DNA from: Shinella lacus
Lineage (GTDB): Bacteria > Pseudomonadota > Alphaproteobacteria > Rhizobiales > Rhizobiaceae
Length of the DNA stretch: 64,000 bases
Assembly (NCBI RefSeq): GCF_010994755.1
Contig: NZ_WHSB02000002.1
Coordinates: 124,001-188,000, forward strand
Direction: 5' to 3'
Shown: piece after piece, positions 52,973 through 62,914 of the stretch
How the letters are laid out: each line of letters begins with the position of its first letter
Position numbering within the stretch: position 1 is the first letter of the stretch
Position numbers and translations under genes: made by a program
Notes under the pieces: model-generated
What the model was told of the DNA's origin: nothing
The model's database searches: none
Seen by the model: the letters and a program-made list of their open reading frames with translations, nothing else

Positions 52973-53671
52973 ATGGACGCCCGGGAAATGAAGATCAAGG
53001 CCGCCGAGGCTGCACTCTCCCATGTGGAGGACGGCATGCGCCTCGGCATCGGCACCGGCTCGACTGCGGAAGAGTTCGTACGGCTTCTGGCGGAAAGGGT
53101 CGCAGGCGGCCTGAAGGTGGAGGGCGTGCCCACATCCGAGCGCACGGCGCGGCTCTGCGTCGAACTCGGCGTGCCACTGAAGTCGCTCGACGAGCTGCCG
53201 GAACTCGACCTCACCATCGACGGCGCCGACGAAGTCGACGGCCGGCTGAGCCTCATCAAGGGCGGCGGCGGCGCGTTGCTGCGCGAAAAGATCGTCGCCA
53301 GCGCCTCGACGCGCATGATCGTCATTGCCGACGAGAGCAAGGTGGTCGAGACGCTCGGCGCCTTCAAGCTGCCGATCGAGGTCAACCCGTTCGGGCTTGC
53401 CGCCACGCGCATCGCCATCGAGAAGGCGGCCGCCCGGCTTGGCCTTTCGGGCGCCATCGTGCTGCGTGCGTCGGGCGACGGCACCTTCATGACCGATGGT
53501 GGACACTACATTCTCGACGCATCTTTTGGCCTCATTCCTGATGCAGATGCGCTCGCAAGCAGCCTCAATGACATACCCGGTGTCGTCGAACACGGACTCT
53601 TCATCAATATGGCGTCGCTGGCCATCATCGCGGGACCCGCTGGTGCGCGCACGCTGACGGCAAAAGAATAG
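52973..53671 (+). CDS. rpiA: Ribose-5-phosphate isomerase A
   Basis: A 232-residue enzyme interconverting ribose 5-phosphate and ribulose 5-phosphate in the pentose phosphate pathway. Conserved motifs are [13 protein letters not shown] near residue 22, [20 protein letters not shown] near 77 with catalytic Asp, and [13 protein letters not shown] near 95; [10 protein letters not shown] and [11 protein letters not shown] follow. Length matches the family. It is divergent from gph and followed 18 bases later by the DUF2059 gene. Confidence 0.94.
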   Translation: MDAREMKIKAAEAALSHVEDGMRLGIGTGSTAEEFVRLLAERVAGGLKVEGVPTSERTARLCVELGVPLKSLDELPELDLTIDGADEVDGRLSLIKGGGGALLREKIVASASTRMIVIADESKVVETLGAFKLPIEVNPFGLAATRIAIEKAAARLGLSGAIVLRASGDGTFMTDGGHYILDASFGLIPDADALASSLNDIPGVVEHGLFINMASLAIIAGPAGARTLTAKE

Positions 53672-53689
53672 ACAGGAGCACAGACCGAT

Positions 53690-54250
53690 ATGATCAAATT
53701 TGCTGGTTTCGGCCGGACCCTCGCGGTGACCCTTATCGTTTCGGCAAGCCTTGCTGGCGCTGCCACGGCGCAGGACGTCACGGACGAACAGATCAAGACC
53801 GCCCGCTCTGCCATCGACGCCATCGGCGCGACGAACGGTTTCGACAACATCCTGCCGGGCCTTGCCGTGCGCATCAAGAGCACGCTGGTTCAGGCCTCGC
53901 CGAACCACGAATCGGAAATCAATGCGACCGTCGACGAGCAGGCGCTGGCGCTTGCGCCGCGCCGCGCCGATCTGGAGCGCGAGGCCGCGTCGATCTACGC
54001 AAAGACCTTCACCCAGGATGAGCTGAAGGCGATCGCCGATTTCTACACGTCGCCCGTCGGCAAGAAGCTGCTTTCGGATGGACCGATCGCCACGCGCGAA
54101 GTCATGAAGGCCGCCGAGATCTGGGCTGTCGGCGTCGACCGCGACCTGCGGGCCGAAAGCGCCAAGAAGCTCAACCCGATCCTCGGCAGCGTGCCGGCCA
54201 CCGATGGTGCGGCCACCGAGGGTGGCGAAGCGCAGCAGCCGCAGCAGTAA
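53690..54250 (+). CDS. DUF2059 periplasmic protein
   Basis: A 186-residue protein with a Sec signal peptide (up to about GAATAQ, residue 27). The body matches DUF2059: a helical region ending YAKTFTQDELKAIADFYTSP, then VGKKLLSDGPIATREVMKAA. The C terminus is Glu/Gln/Ala-rich. Its role is not established. It follows rpiA closely and ends before a strong terminator, so rpiA and this gene likely form one operon. Confidence 0.87.
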   Translation: MIKFAGFGRTLAVTLIVSASLAGAATAQDVTDEQIKTARSAIDAIGATNGFDNILPGLAVRIKSTLVQASPNHESEINATVDEQALALAPRRADLEREAASIYAKTFTQDELKAIADFYTSPVGKKLLSDGPIATREVMKAAEIWAVGVDRDLRAESAKKLNPILGSVPATDGAATEGGEAQQPQQ

Positions 54251-54260
54251 TCGATTTTCC

Positions 54261-54288
54261 AAAAAAGGCGGCGTCAGCCGCCTTTTTC
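54261..54288 (+). terminator. Rho-independent terminator after the rpiA operon
   Basis: AAAAAGGCGGC, loop GTCA, GCCGCCTTTTT with further TCTTTT. An 11-bp stem 11 bases after the DUF2059 stop. Confidence 0.92.
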
Positions 54289-54385
54289 TTTTGCACCACC
54301 TGCTCCTATATGTTCTTCGGCTCGGTGACGGATTCGCGCTGCCGGTCCCGTCAGACGGCCACGCTTGCCCGCAGGAGATCTACCC

Positions 54386-55774
54386 ATGGCGACATTCGAC
54401 TACGACCTCTTCGTCATCGGTGGGGGCTCCGGCGGCGTGCGCAGCGCGCGGCTCGCGGCAAGCATGGGCAAGAAAGTGGCGATCGCGGAAGAATTCCGCT
54501 TCGGCGGAACCTGCGTCATCCGCGGCTGCGTGCCGAAGAAGCTTTACGTCTATGCCTCGCAGTTCCGCGAGCATTTCGAGGATGCGGCGGGCTTCGGCTG
54601 GCAGGTCGGCGAGACAAGCTTCGACTGGCAGGCGCTCATCGCCGCCAAGGAAAAGGAAATCACCCGCCTGGAAGGGCTTTACCGCAAGGGGCTGGACAAT
54701 GCGGGCGCCACGATCCTCGCGACGCGTGCCGTGCTGGTCGGCCCGAACACCATCCGCCTGACCGCCACCGACGAGCTGGTGACGGCGGAGCGCATCCTGA
54801 TTGCCGTCGGCGGCCACCCGACGCCGCATCCCGGCCTTCCCGGCTTCGACCTCTGCATCTCCTCGAACGAGGCGTTCGATCTGCCGGCGCTGCCAAAAGC
54901 CATCCTGATCGCCGGTGGCGGCTATATCGCGGTCGAATTCGCCAATATCTTTCATGGCCTCGGCGTCGAGACGACGCTGATCTATCGCGGCAAGCAGATC
55001 CTGTCGCGCTTCGACCAGGACATGCGCCAGGGCCTGCAATCCGCGATGGTCGCCAAGGGTATCCGCGTGATCTGCGAGGATATCATCATGAACGTGTCCG
55101 AAACGGAGGACGGCCGCCGTTCCGTCATCACCAAGGCGGGCGAAACGCTCACCGTCGATCAGGTCATGCTGGCGCTTGGCCGCGTGCCGAACACCGGCAG
55201 CCTCGGATTGGAAACGGCGGGCGTGGCGACGAACGAGAAGGGCGCGATCATCGTCGACGCGTTTTCGCGCACCAATGTCGAGAGCATTTTCGCGCTGGGC
55301 GACGTGACGGACCGCGTGCAGCTTACCCCTGTCGCGATCCATGAGGCCATGTGCTTCATCGAGACGGAGTTCCACGGCAACCCGGTCTCGCCGGACCACG
55401 ACATGATCGCCACCGCCGTCTTCTCGCAGCCGGAGATCGGCACCGTCGGCATGAGCGAGGAGGAGGCGGCAAAGGCCTTCGACGATCTCGAAATCTACCG
55501 CGCCGAATTCCGCCCGATGAAGGCGACGCTCTCTGGCCGGCAGGAAAAGACGATCATGAAGCTCGTGGTCAACGCCGCCGACCGCAAGGTGCTGGGCGCC
55601 CATATCCTCGGCCACGATGCCGGCGAGATGGCGCAGCTTCTCGGCATTTCGCTGAAGGCGGGCGTCACCAAGGACGACTTCGACCGCACGATGGCGGTGC
55701 ACCCGACGGCCTCCGAAGAGCTCGTCACCATGTACCAGCCGAGCTATCGCGTGCGCGGCGGCCAGCGGGTCTGA
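54386..55774 (+). CDS. gor: Glutathione-disulfide reductase
   Basis: A 462-residue flavoprotein that reduces glutathione disulfide with NADPH. The FAD motif is VIGGGSGGVRSARLAA, the redox disulfide is C43-VIRG-C48, the second nucleotide-binding site is AGGGYIAVEFANIFHGLG, and the C-terminal interface motif is VHPTASEELVTM with the active-site His. ATG 54386 follows AGGAGA. It supplies reduced glutathione for the GST at 28.4 kb and probably the CPA2 antiporter and GFA protein (inference). Confidence 0.94.
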   Translation: MATFDYDLFVIGGGSGGVRSARLAASMGKKVAIAEEFRFGGTCVIRGCVPKKLYVYASQFREHFEDAAGFGWQVGETSFDWQALIAAKEKEITRLEGLYRKGLDNAGATILATRAVLVGPNTIRLTATDELVTAERILIAVGGHPTPHPGLPGFDLCISSNEAFDLPALPKAILIAGGGYIAVEFANIFHGLGVETTLIYRGKQILSRFDQDMRQGLQSAMVAKGIRVICEDIIMNVSETEDGRRSVITKAGETLTVDQVMLALGRVPNTGSLGLETAGVATNEKGAIIVDAFSRTNVESIFALGDVTDRVQLTPVAIHEAMCFIETEFHGNPVSPDHDMIATAVFSQPEIGTVGMSEEEAAKAFDDLEIYRAEFRPMKATLSGRQEKTIMKLVVNAADRKVLGAHILGHDAGEMAQLLGISLKAGVTKDDFDRTMAVHPTASEELVTMYQPSYRVRGGQRV

Positions 55775-55921
55775 AAGCCCGCCGCTCACGGTGACGCAAA
55801 TCGGCCAGCCTCGGCTGGAACTTCGGCTATGCAAGAACCATCTAACGGTTTATAAGCCCGCATCTTCAAAACGGAGGGGCGTTCGCAGGCTTTCGCGGGC
55901 GCTTCAGGACAGGTGAGTATC

Positions 55922-57295
55922 ATGGCACAGAATTGGACCCCGACCAGCTGGCGGCAGAAGCCCATCCAGCAGGTTCCGGATTATCCGGATCTCGCCGCAT
56001 TGGCGGCGACTGAAGAGCGCCTCGCGAAGTTTCCGCCGCTCGTCTTCGCCGGCGAGGCACGCCGCCTGAAGTCGGCGCTGGCCAATGTTTCCGAGGGCAA
56101 GGGCTTCCTGCTCCAGGGCGGCGACTGTGCCGAAAGCTTCGCCGAACACGGCGCCGATACGATCCGCGACTTCTTCCGCGCCTTCCTCCAGATGGCCGTG
56201 GTGCTGACTTTTGGCGCCCAGCAGCCCGTCGTGAAGGTCGGTCGTATTGCCGGCCAGTTCGCCAAGCCGCGCTCCTCGGGCATCGAGAAGCAGGGTGACG
56301 TGTCGCTGCCGTCCTACCGCGGCGACATCATCAACGGCATCGAGTTCACCGAGGAAGAGCGCGTTCCGAACCCGGAACGCCAGCTCATGGCCTACCGCCA
56401 GTCGGCCGCCACCCTGAACCTGCTGCGCGCTTTCGCGATGGGCGGCTACGCCAATCTCGAAAACGTCAACCAGTGGATGCTCGGCTTCGTCAAGGATAGC
56501 CCGCAGGCCGAGCGCTACCGCAAGCTCGCCGACCGGATTTCCGAGACGATGGACTTCATGAAGGCGATCGGCATCACCTCGGAAAACCATCCGAACCTGC
56601 GCGAGACCGACTTCTTCACCAGCCATGAGGCGCTGCTGCTCGGCTACGAGCAGGCGCTGACGCGTGTCGATTCGACCTCGGGCGACTGGTACGCGACGTC
56701 CGGCCATATGATCTGGATCGGCGACCGCACGCGCCAGGCAGACCATGCGCATGTCGAATACTGCCGCGGCATCAAGAACCCGCTCGGCCTCAAGTGCGGC
56801 CCGACGCTGACCAGCGACGGCCTGCTGGAGCTGATCGACCTCCTGAACCCGGCAAACGAGGCCGGCCGCCTGACGCTGATCTGCCGTTTCGGCCACGACA
56901 AGGTCGCCGACAACCTGCCGCGCCTCATCCGCGCCGTCGAGCGGGAAGGCAAGAAGGTCGTCTGGTCCTGCGATCCGATGCACGGCAACACGATCACGCT
57001 CAACAACTACAAGACCCGTCCGTTCGAGCGGATCCTGTCGGAAGTCGAAAGCTTCTTCCAGATCCACCGCGCGGAAGGCACGCATCCGGGCGGCATCCAT
57101 ATCGAGATGACCGGCAACGACGTGACGGAATGCACGGGTGGCGCGCGGGCGCTGTCGGGCGACGACCTCGCCGACCGCTACCACACCCATTGCGATCCGC
57201 GCCTCAATGCCGACCAGGCGCTCGAACTCGCCTTCCTTCTTGCCGAGCGCATGAAGGGCGGCCGGGACGAAAAGCGCATGGTCGTGAACGGCTGA
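55922..57295 (+). CDS. aroF: Class II 3-deoxy-7-phosphoheptulonate synthase
   Basis: A 457-residue plant-type (AroA II) DAHP synthase that condenses phosphoenolpyruvate and erythrose 4-phosphate, opening the shikimate pathway. Signature motifs are [11 protein letters not shown] near residue 62, [14 protein letters not shown], and late CDPMHGNTI with metal-binding and substrate residues. ATG 55922 follows AGGTGA. It is monocistronic, ending before a terminator-like hairpin. Feedback regulation is not readable. Confidence 0.93.
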   Translation: MAQNWTPTSWRQKPIQQVPDYPDLAALAATEERLAKFPPLVFAGEARRLKSALANVSEGKGFLLQGGDCAESFAEHGADTIRDFFRAFLQMAVVLTFGAQQPVVKVGRIAGQFAKPRSSGIEKQGDVSLPSYRGDIINGIEFTEEERVPNPERQLMAYRQSAATLNLLRAFAMGGYANLENVNQWMLGFVKDSPQAERYRKLADRISETMDFMKAIGITSENHPNLRETDFFTSHEALLLGYEQALTRVDSTSGDWYATSGHMIWIGDRTRQADHAHVEYCRGIKNPLGLKCGPTLTSDGLLELIDLLNPANEAGRLTLICRFGHDKVADNLPRLIRAVEREGKKVVWSCDPMHGNTITLNNYKTRPFERILSEVESFFQIHRAEGTHPGGIHIEMTGNDVTECTGGARALSGDDLADRYHTHCDPRLNADQALELAFLLAERMKGGRDEKRMVVNG

Positions 57296-57370
57296 TCGCC
57301 TTTCGTTCGTGCTTCGTCTCCGTAAATTAGCGGGGCTGATGCATGCATTCAGAAACGTGAATTTGACAGG

Positions 57371-57404
57371 AACCGGGCCGGCTCGCAAAGCTGGCCCGGT
57401 TTCG
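57371..57404 (+). terminator. Terminator after aroF
   Basis: ACCGGGCCGGC and GCTGGCCCGGT pair around a short CGCAA-type loop, followed by TTTCGTTT. One non-Watson-Crick pair in the stem. Confidence 0.75.
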
Positions 57405-57417
57405 TTTGGGAGGACAT

Positions 57418-57813
57418 ATGAGCGAAGAACATTCGGGGCATTGCCTGTGCGGCGCGGTGCGCTTTCGCACCCAGGGCCAGTTGCGCGAGGTGGTTGCCTG
57501 CCATTGCAGCCAGTGCCGCCGGCAGACCGGGCATTTTTATGCCGCGACCAATGTGCGCGACGATGCGCTTGCCGTGGAGGGCGGCGAGAACGTCACCTGG
57601 TACAGGGCGAGCGACACGGCAAGCCGTGGCTTCTGCCGCGTCTGCGGCTCCGCCCTGTTCTGGAAGGGCGACGGTTCCGACTATACCTCGATCATGGCCG
57701 GCGCCTTCGACCAGCCGACGGGGCTCAGGATCGGCGTGCATATCTTCTGCGCCGACAAGGGCGATTATTACGAGATCAACGACGACGCACCGCGCTTCGC
57801 CCAGGGCCACTGA
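57418..57813 (+). CDS. GFA family (CENP-V-like) zinc protein
   Basis: A 131-residue GFA-domain protein with the zinc-binding cysteine pattern: HCLCGAVRF, then CHCSQCRRQTG, then FCRVCGSALFW. Named for the glutathione-dependent formaldehyde-activating enzyme, but many members lack that activity. GGAGG precedes ATG 57418. It lies 123 bases after aroF behind the terminator, so it is probably transcribed separately. Glutathione dependence is inferred only from the family name. Confidence 0.9.
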   Translation: MSEEHSGHCLCGAVRFRTQGQLREVVACHCSQCRRQTGHFYAATNVRDDALAVEGGENVTWYRASDTASRGFCRVCGSALFWKGDGSDYTSIMAGAFDQPTGLRIGVHIFCADKGDYYEINDDAPRFAQGH

Positions 57814-57816
57814 GGG

Positions 57817-59538
57817 CTACTGGACGAGGGCAGGGCGTTTGCAGGAGACGCCCGTGACGCGGATGTCGGCCTCGCCAATCCTGACGCCGGCAACCAGCAG
57901 CAGGTTGTAGAGCAGCTGGTCGAGCGCCGGCGTCACGGCGCCGAGCGTGGTGGCGAGCGCGGACGTCAGGATCGACGCGTTGATCGGCAGGCCGAGCAGC
58001 TTGACGTTGATCTCCAGCTCCATGTCTCCCAGCATGGTCTGAATGGTGGAGGAGAGCGTGTCGCGGGTCGATATGGATTTCGTCGTTCCGGCGGCGACTT
58101 CTGCCGATGTATAGGTGAGGTGAGTTTTTGTCAGATTCATCGCCTCGCCGGGTGCTCGCGCATCGACGCTTAAAAGCGCCGAATCGACAATGCGGGCCTT
58201 TTCCACGCGGGGCTCATCGGAGAAATGCGACAGCACCGAGGGGTTGACCTTGCCAAGCGCGATTTCCGCAACGCCCGCCACTGCGTCGATGGCCACACTG
58301 GCATTGCTGGCCGAACCGCCAAGACAGCGGATATCGGCAAGCTTTGCCTCCGACGCGGCGACCTCGATATAAAGCGGCAGCTTGACACGCAGGCCAGCAA
58401 GCACTGCGAGGCCATCAATGTTCACCTCGACCGCAAGCCGCGTCTGGGCGCTGCGCACCGCGGTGCCCGGCGCGCCAAGCCTGTTCGACGGTGTCTCCAC
58501 CGGCGGTTCGCCGATTGCGAGGTCCACGGTAACGGCGCCAAGGCCGGGCACAACCGTGCCGAGGTCGAGGGCGACCTGGTTCGTTCCATTCGCCAGCGCG
58601 GCCGCGGAAGAGATCATCTGCAAGGCGTTGATCGACATCTTCCAGTCGCCGCCGGTTCCAATCGTTAGGCCTTTCTTCGGATCGAGGTTAAGGATGCGCG
58701 ACAGCGGCAGTTTCACCTTGCTGCCGGCCGTTGCCTGCTCCAGCAGCCGCAGGGCTGACCGTACGGGGCCGGAAAGCCCCTCGACGGCGGCCATCGAGGT
58801 GAGAAGTTGCGGCATGGTCACGCCGGCGTTCAGCACATCCTCATAGGTGCCGGCCGTCAGGTTGAGGTTCGTCGCAATCGCCTTCAGGAACGGCTGGACC
58901 GAAATGTCGGTATCGACCAGCGCCCGGTAGTCCATGACGTTGAGCGAGAGGTTCGTGCCGAGGAGTTTCCCGAGCAGCGCATTCAGGATGCCGCCATTGA
59001 GGCTGGCAAGACGCGTGCCGATGGAGAAGGAGGCTGTCTTGGAGCGGGCGGCGGAGCCCGTGGCCGAAAGCGTCAGCGAGTTCTGCATGAAGAGCGAGGA
59101 GACAAAGAGGTCGGCTTTCCTTGAAAGCATGACGCGGGCGGCGTCCGCATCCGTGGTGGCAGTCTTGAAGCGCGCTTCCGGTGCAATAGCGGGGTCTGCA
59201 GTATAGCGCCCGCGCTCGACAAGCGCTGTTCCCTGCGTCAACTTGGCGTTGCTGGGCGTGATCACCGCGGGGATGACCTTGCCGTCCTTACCGGTCACGG
59301 AGATCGGCAGGTTGTTGAGTGCAAAGTAGGTGGCGGCCGATTGTTCGGCATCGCCGACGCTTGCAGCGGCGGCGATGGCGGCAAGATCCGCTTCCGTCTG
59401 CAATTGGCGCTGTTGCAGCGTGAGGTAGCTATAGTCAACGCCGAGCGCGATCGAAAAAATCAGGAGGGGCAGGCTCAGGGCTGCGAGGGTGCCGATGTTG
59501 CCTGCGCGATCCTTGAGGAGTGTTTTGGGCACCTTCAT
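57817..59538 (-). CDS. TadG-like pilus/envelope protein
   Basis: A 573-residue protein with the TadG-type N terminus: short basic start, DRAGNIGTLAALSLPLLIFS membrane helix, and GVDYSYLTLQQRQLQTEADLAAIAAA. The remaining ~520 residues are Ala/Ser/Thr-rich, exported and without the VWA motif of longer TadG proteins. The gene follows a TadE-like gene with a 3-base gap, so the two are probably co-expressed. No TadA ATPase, CpaB/C or prepilin gene is nearby. It may assemble into an envelope filament or act with Tad machinery elsewhere. Confidence 0.8.
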   Translation of the reverse strand: MKVPKTLLKDRAGNIGTLAALSLPLLIFSIALGVDYSYLTLQQRQLQTEADLAAIAAAASVGDAEQSAATYFALNNLPISVTGKDGKVIPAVITPSNAKLTQGTALVERGRYTADPAIAPEARFKTATTDADAARVMLSRKADLFVSSLFMQNSLTLSATGSAARSKTASFSIGTRLASLNGGILNALLGKLLGTNLSLNVMDYRALVDTDISVQPFLKAIATNLNLTAGTYEDVLNAGVTMPQLLTSMAAVEGLSGPVRSALRLLEQATAGSKVKLPLSRILNLDPKKGLTIGTGGDWKMSINALQMISSAAALANGTNQVALDLGTVVPGLGAVTVDLAIGEPPVETPSNRLGAPGTAVRSAQTRLAVEVNIDGLAVLAGLRVKLPLYIEVAASEAKLADIRCLGGSASNASVAIDAVAGVAEIALGKVNPSVLSHFSDEPRVEKARIVDSALLSVDARAPGEAMNLTKTHLTYTSAEVAAGTTKSISTRDTLSSTIQTMLGDMELEINVKLLGLPINASILTSALATTLGAVTPALDQLLYNLLLVAGVRIGEADIRVTGVSCKRPALVQ

Positions 59539-59541
59539 GCG

Positions 59542-59964
59542 TCAAAGCCCTCCTACGCGAACAGTGGCATAGCGCTCGATCTTTTTCCCGGGGAGCACGA
59601 AGGTGAAGAGGCCCCAGATGGGCAAATCGCTTGAATCGTAGGAGATGACGACCGTGAATTGATCCGAATTACCAGGATCGTCCCCAATCACCACCTGCAT
59701 CTTCGAGCGATTTATAAAGGAGTAATCAAACCGTGACGCTTCGAGATAGCGGTTTACCAGCGTGACCCGTTCCGTCGAATTAATACCCGCGACCGCCGTA
59801 CGGGCTGCATCGGCGGCGATCTGTTGCACGGAACTCGCGACGCTCAGGTAGATGCCGTAGGCAATGATCGTGAAGAGCACGAGAAAGAAGAGTGGCGCGA
59901 TGATCGCAAACTCGATTGCCGACGTGCCAGCGCGATCCTTGCAAAGGCGGGACAGAGCATACAT
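59542..59964 (-). CDS. TadE-like pseudopilin
   Basis: A 140-residue protein with the TadE family start: CKDRAGTSAIEFAIIAPLFF, with the Glu after the Gly-Ile/Ala segment required for pseudopilin processing, followed by a hydrophobic helix and an exported C-terminal half. TadE proteins are minor pseudopilins that help Flp/Tad pili assemble. It forms an operon with the TadG-like gene. Other Tad genes are absent from the window. Confidence 0.85.
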   Translation of the reverse strand: MYALSRLCKDRAGTSAIEFAIIAPLFFLVLFTIIAYGIYLSVASSVQQIAADAARTAVAGINSTERVTLVNRYLEASRFDYSFINRSKMQVVIGDDPGNSDQFTVVISYDSSDLPIWGLFTFVLPGKKIERYATVRVGGL

Positions 59965-60100
59965 GACATCTCCTCCTTAGGATTGTGACGAGGCTGTCCG
60001 CATCCACCAATGGATGCTGAGGTCATGGTGCACCCTGAATCTTAAGTTCCCCTTTAGATTGCGCTGTTTTATTCTGAAGCACTTTTTGATTGTGCGCTAT

Positions 60101-60631
60101 TTAGTTTCGCCCTTCTAATATGTTGTGCAAGCGCAGAACTTCGCGCTTGAGCCCTGCGATCTCGTCGATGAAGTGCGTATCAATCTTGTGGTGTAGAGCG
60201 ATCAACTCGATCTCCGCCTTGAGGTTGACCTCATAGTCCTTGGAGGCCTCGAAGCGGTCGCGGGCGGCCTGCCGGTTCTGCGACATCATGATGATCGGCG
60301 CCTGGATGGCAGCGAGCATGGACAGAACGAGGTTCAGGAAGATGAAGGGGTAGGGGTCGAAGGCGTCGCGGGTGAGCAGGATCGTATTGGAAACCGTCCA
60401 GACGACCAGGAAGATGAAAAAGCCGATGATAAAGCCCCACGAGCCGCCGATGCGGGCGATGTCGTCGGCTATGCGTTCGCCGAACGATTGTTTGGCCTCA
60501 TAGGCGACGTTCCTGTCTTCCGACAGGATGCGGCCTTCGCGGGAGTGCAGCAGCACTTCCCGCTCGGTCTCGTCGAGTTCGCTGGCGGCTTTGCCGAAAA
60601 GGATCTGGGCGGCGTCGTCGAAGGGTCTCAT
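60101..60631 (-). CDS. DUF1003 membrane protein
   Basis: A 176-residue protein with two membrane helices in the DUF1003 pattern: GSWGFIIGFFIFLVVWTVSN, then DPYPFIFLNLVLSMLAAIQA with the conserved PIIMMSQNRQAARDR, then a C-terminal coiled coil (EIELIALHHKIDTHF). Function is unknown. The N-terminal half is soluble and charged. It stands alone between the TadE-like gene and the LTA-synthase-like gene. Confidence 0.9.
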   Translation of the reverse strand: MRPFDDAAQILFGKAASELDETEREVLLHSREGRILSEDRNVAYEAKQSFGERIADDIARIGGSWGFIIGFFIFLVVWTVSNTILLTRDAFDPYPFIFLNLVLSMLAAIQAPIIMMSQNRQAARDRFEASKDYEVNLKAEIELIALHHKIDTHFIDEIAGLKREVLRLHNILEGRN

Positions 60632-60677
60632 GGGCCAGGCTCCGGAAAGGGGAATCGGAGCCCTAGCCTAGACCTGT

Positions 60678-62618
60678 TTAGAAGCCCGCCGCCATCAGTT
60701 CCGCATGGGAATTGAAGAAGCGTTCGAGACCGTATTGCTTGCCGAACATGATGTCGTGCTGCAGGAAGCGGAAGTCGCGCACCAGCGGGTCGATCGTCTT
60801 CTTGCGCGCCCAGCCGGCCGTGCCCTTGCCCTTGGCGTCGATCAGCATGTAGCGGTCGATGACGCGCAGCTTGTCATGCACCGCGCCGAGGAAGCCGGTA
60901 TAGTAGGGATGCTCGAAGCCGGCTTCCTTGAGGATGTAGTAGGACAGGAAGGCCGGGCTGATCGTGCCGATCTCCTTTTCCGTGCCGGTCTTGTTCGACC
61001 AGATGACGAGCGGCGTTTCGTGCTCCTTCTGCATCTGCTCGGGCGAGCCCTTGCGCGAGGCGGTGATGCCCTTCATGTAGCCGGAGTTCTGGTAGACCGT
61101 GTTGAGCGGCGGCAGGTGATCGCCGAAGACGACGATGATCGTCTCGCGGTCGCGCGTCTTCGCCCAGTCCATCAGCATCTTCAGGCTCTGGTCCGCTTCC
61201 TTCACGCCCTGGGCGTAGCTGGCGAGCATGCGGTTGTCGCGCGCATCGAGCTTGCCGTCCACGGCAATGTCCGTCTTCGCATAACGCCCGTCATCATAAG
61301 GGCCGTGGCCCTGGAGCGTGACGGTGAAGAAGAAGAAAGGGTCTTCCTGCGCATCCGCCTGGCGGATGATCTCCTTGGTCAGCGCCTCGTCCGATGTGAA
61401 GTTGCCGCGTTTTGCGAGCGGCGGCATCTTGTCGACGTCCTTGAAGGTCTGGAAGCCGAAGGCCTTGTAGACGCTGGAGCGGTTCCAGAACCAGCCGGAG
61501 AACGGATGGATGGCGCGCGCCGTGTAGCCTTCCGCCCGGAAGAAGGTGGCAAGCGACGGGATCGGCTTGCGCACATATTGCTGGTAGGGAATGCTGCCCG
61601 TTGGCAGGAAGGCATTGGAGAAGCCGGTCAGCGCCTCGAACTCGACATTGGCGGTGAGGCCGCCGAATTCCGGCGAGAAGACGTTGCCGCTCTGGCTTTC
61701 GCGGATCACCGGCATCGGATCGGCGGAGAGTTTCACGCTCTGGATGCGCGTCGGATCCCACAGCGATTCACTCATCACCACAATGACATCGGGCTTGGAG
61801 CGGTGCGTGGTGCCGGCCGGCAGCGGCTTCGACGGGATCTTGTCGATCGCATCGACCATGTAGCCGGCAGGCGCCTGCACGTTGGCCATCGGCAGGTTGA
61901 TGGCGAAAGCCATGACGAAGCCGTTGTGGCGATAGTTCTCCGCCTGGTCCCACATGATCGGGAAGACCTTGAGCCGGTCGCGGACCCAGGAGAACTCGTT
62001 GTAGTCCATGATGGAGACGAAGCCCGCGATGAGCGGCAGCGCGACGGCGAGCCGCGTCAGGCGCTCCTTCTTCGTCAGCGGCCGGAAGCGGCGCCAGGCG
62101 AAGACCCAGAGGCTGATGAGGGCGACGACGGACGCGACGACGGTCAGTGCAAGGGCTGCGGCCGTCCACGGCCGGTCCTGCACCAGCACCGGCATCAGCT
62201 CCATGATCTGGCGGCCGAAGAGCAGGTCGGTCGGATAGAGCGGATCGGTCAGAAAGACCTGTTTCTGCTGAGAAATGACACCCATCAGCACGACGAGCGG
62301 CGAGACGAGCAGCACGGCCTTGTGCTGCCGGCCGATAAGCGCATCGATGGCGAGGTAGAGCAGGAAGAACACGCCCGTGGTGGTCCAGGCGGGCTGTTCG
62401 GGGTTGGTGAAGTAGAGCCAGGTCTGGTCGACCGAGCCGCGCGTGATAAGCTCGACGGCAACGACGGTCAGGAGGGCGAGAAGCAGGGAGACGGCGAGCG
62501 AACGCAGGACCGCCAACGCCTTGATATGACGCGCGAAAAAGCCTGCTTCAACGGCAAGGCCTTCGGCGGCTTCGATAGCCACGGCGGTGGGAGTGAACAG
62601 GGCCAAGGCCATCTCCAA
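60678..62618 (-). CDS. LTA synthase-like sulfatase-family phosphoglycerol transferase
   Basis: A 646-residue inner-membrane protein with about five N-terminal helices (residues ~30-230) and a large periplasmic sulfatase-type domain. The domain begins DVIVVMSESLWDPTR, with the nucleophile position near SLWDPT (a Thr/Ser is expected), and has VVFGDHLPPLNTVY near the C terminus with metal-binding Asp/His. In rhizobia related enzymes add sn-1-phosphoglycerol to cyclic beta-glucan (CgmB type). DgkA at 13.7 kb would recycle the diacylglycerol. The exact acceptor is not provable here. An ATG two codons in (62612) is an alternative. Confidence 0.85.
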   Translation of the reverse strand: MEMALALFTPTAVAIEAAEGLAVEAGFFARHIKALAVLRSLAVSLLLALLTVVAVELITRGSVDQTWLYFTNPEQPAWTTTGVFFLLYLAIDALIGRQHKAVLLVSPLVVLMGVISQQKQVFLTDPLYPTDLLFGRQIMELMPVLVQDRPWTAAALALTVVASVVALISLWVFAWRRFRPLTKKERLTRLAVALPLIAGFVSIMDYNEFSWVRDRLKVFPIMWDQAENYRHNGFVMAFAINLPMANVQAPAGYMVDAIDKIPSKPLPAGTTHRSKPDVIVVMSESLWDPTRIQSVKLSADPMPVIRESQSGNVFSPEFGGLTANVEFEALTGFSNAFLPTGSIPYQQYVRKPIPSLATFFRAEGYTARAIHPFSGWFWNRSSVYKAFGFQTFKDVDKMPPLAKRGNFTSDEALTKEIIRQADAQEDPFFFFTVTLQGHGPYDDGRYAKTDIAVDGKLDARDNRMLASYAQGVKEADQSLKMLMDWAKTRDRETIIVVFGDHLPPLNTVYQNSGYMKGITASRKGSPEQMQKEHETPLVIWSNKTGTEKEIGTISPAFLSYYILKEAGFEHPYYTGFLGAVHDKLRVIDRYMLIDAKGKGTAGWARKKTIDPLVRDFRFLQHDIMFGKQYGLERFFNSHAELMAAGF

Positions 62619-62914
62619 ACTTCATAAAACTTTCGTACCATTGTCATATGGATGTCATCTTGAACAGGAGATGAACGGTTTCTGCAACGTTCATCCAGTG
62701 CTTTGGTTCCCCCTGTTGCATCGCGGCAATGTTCGGCGCGAGACGCTGAAAAACCGGGGTTTGCGCCGAAAGCGCGCGCAAACCGCACGCAAACCCCACC
62801 GGCCTTCATTCCCAAAGCGCCCGTCATGCTCTAAAGAGCTTGTCGACCGTTCGAGAGTGCGGCAGCGAGGCGCGGCCGCAGGATCGGACACCATGAGGAA
62901 ACGGGTCCGCAGAC
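62619..62914. other. 296-bp divergent intergenic region
   Basis: Spacer between the divergent LTA-synthase-like and NAD+ synthetase genes. It has AT-rich stretches near 62620-62670 that probably hold the minus-strand promoter, and direct GCGCAAACCGCACGCAAACC copies near 62775-62795. No gene or clear operator recognised. Confidence 0.5.

Noticed and set aside
52781..54262. Long N-terminal extension of the gph frame reaching 54262
   Set aside because: It runs antisense through rpiA and the DUF2059 gene. Gph begins naturally with its HAD motif I at 52780.
60705..62627. 640-codon open frame on the plus strand opposite the LTA-synthase-like gene
   Set aside because: Mirror frame of a well-supported membrane enzyme; its composition (Asp/Val/Arg/Glu blocks) is that of shadow translation, without recognisable motifs.
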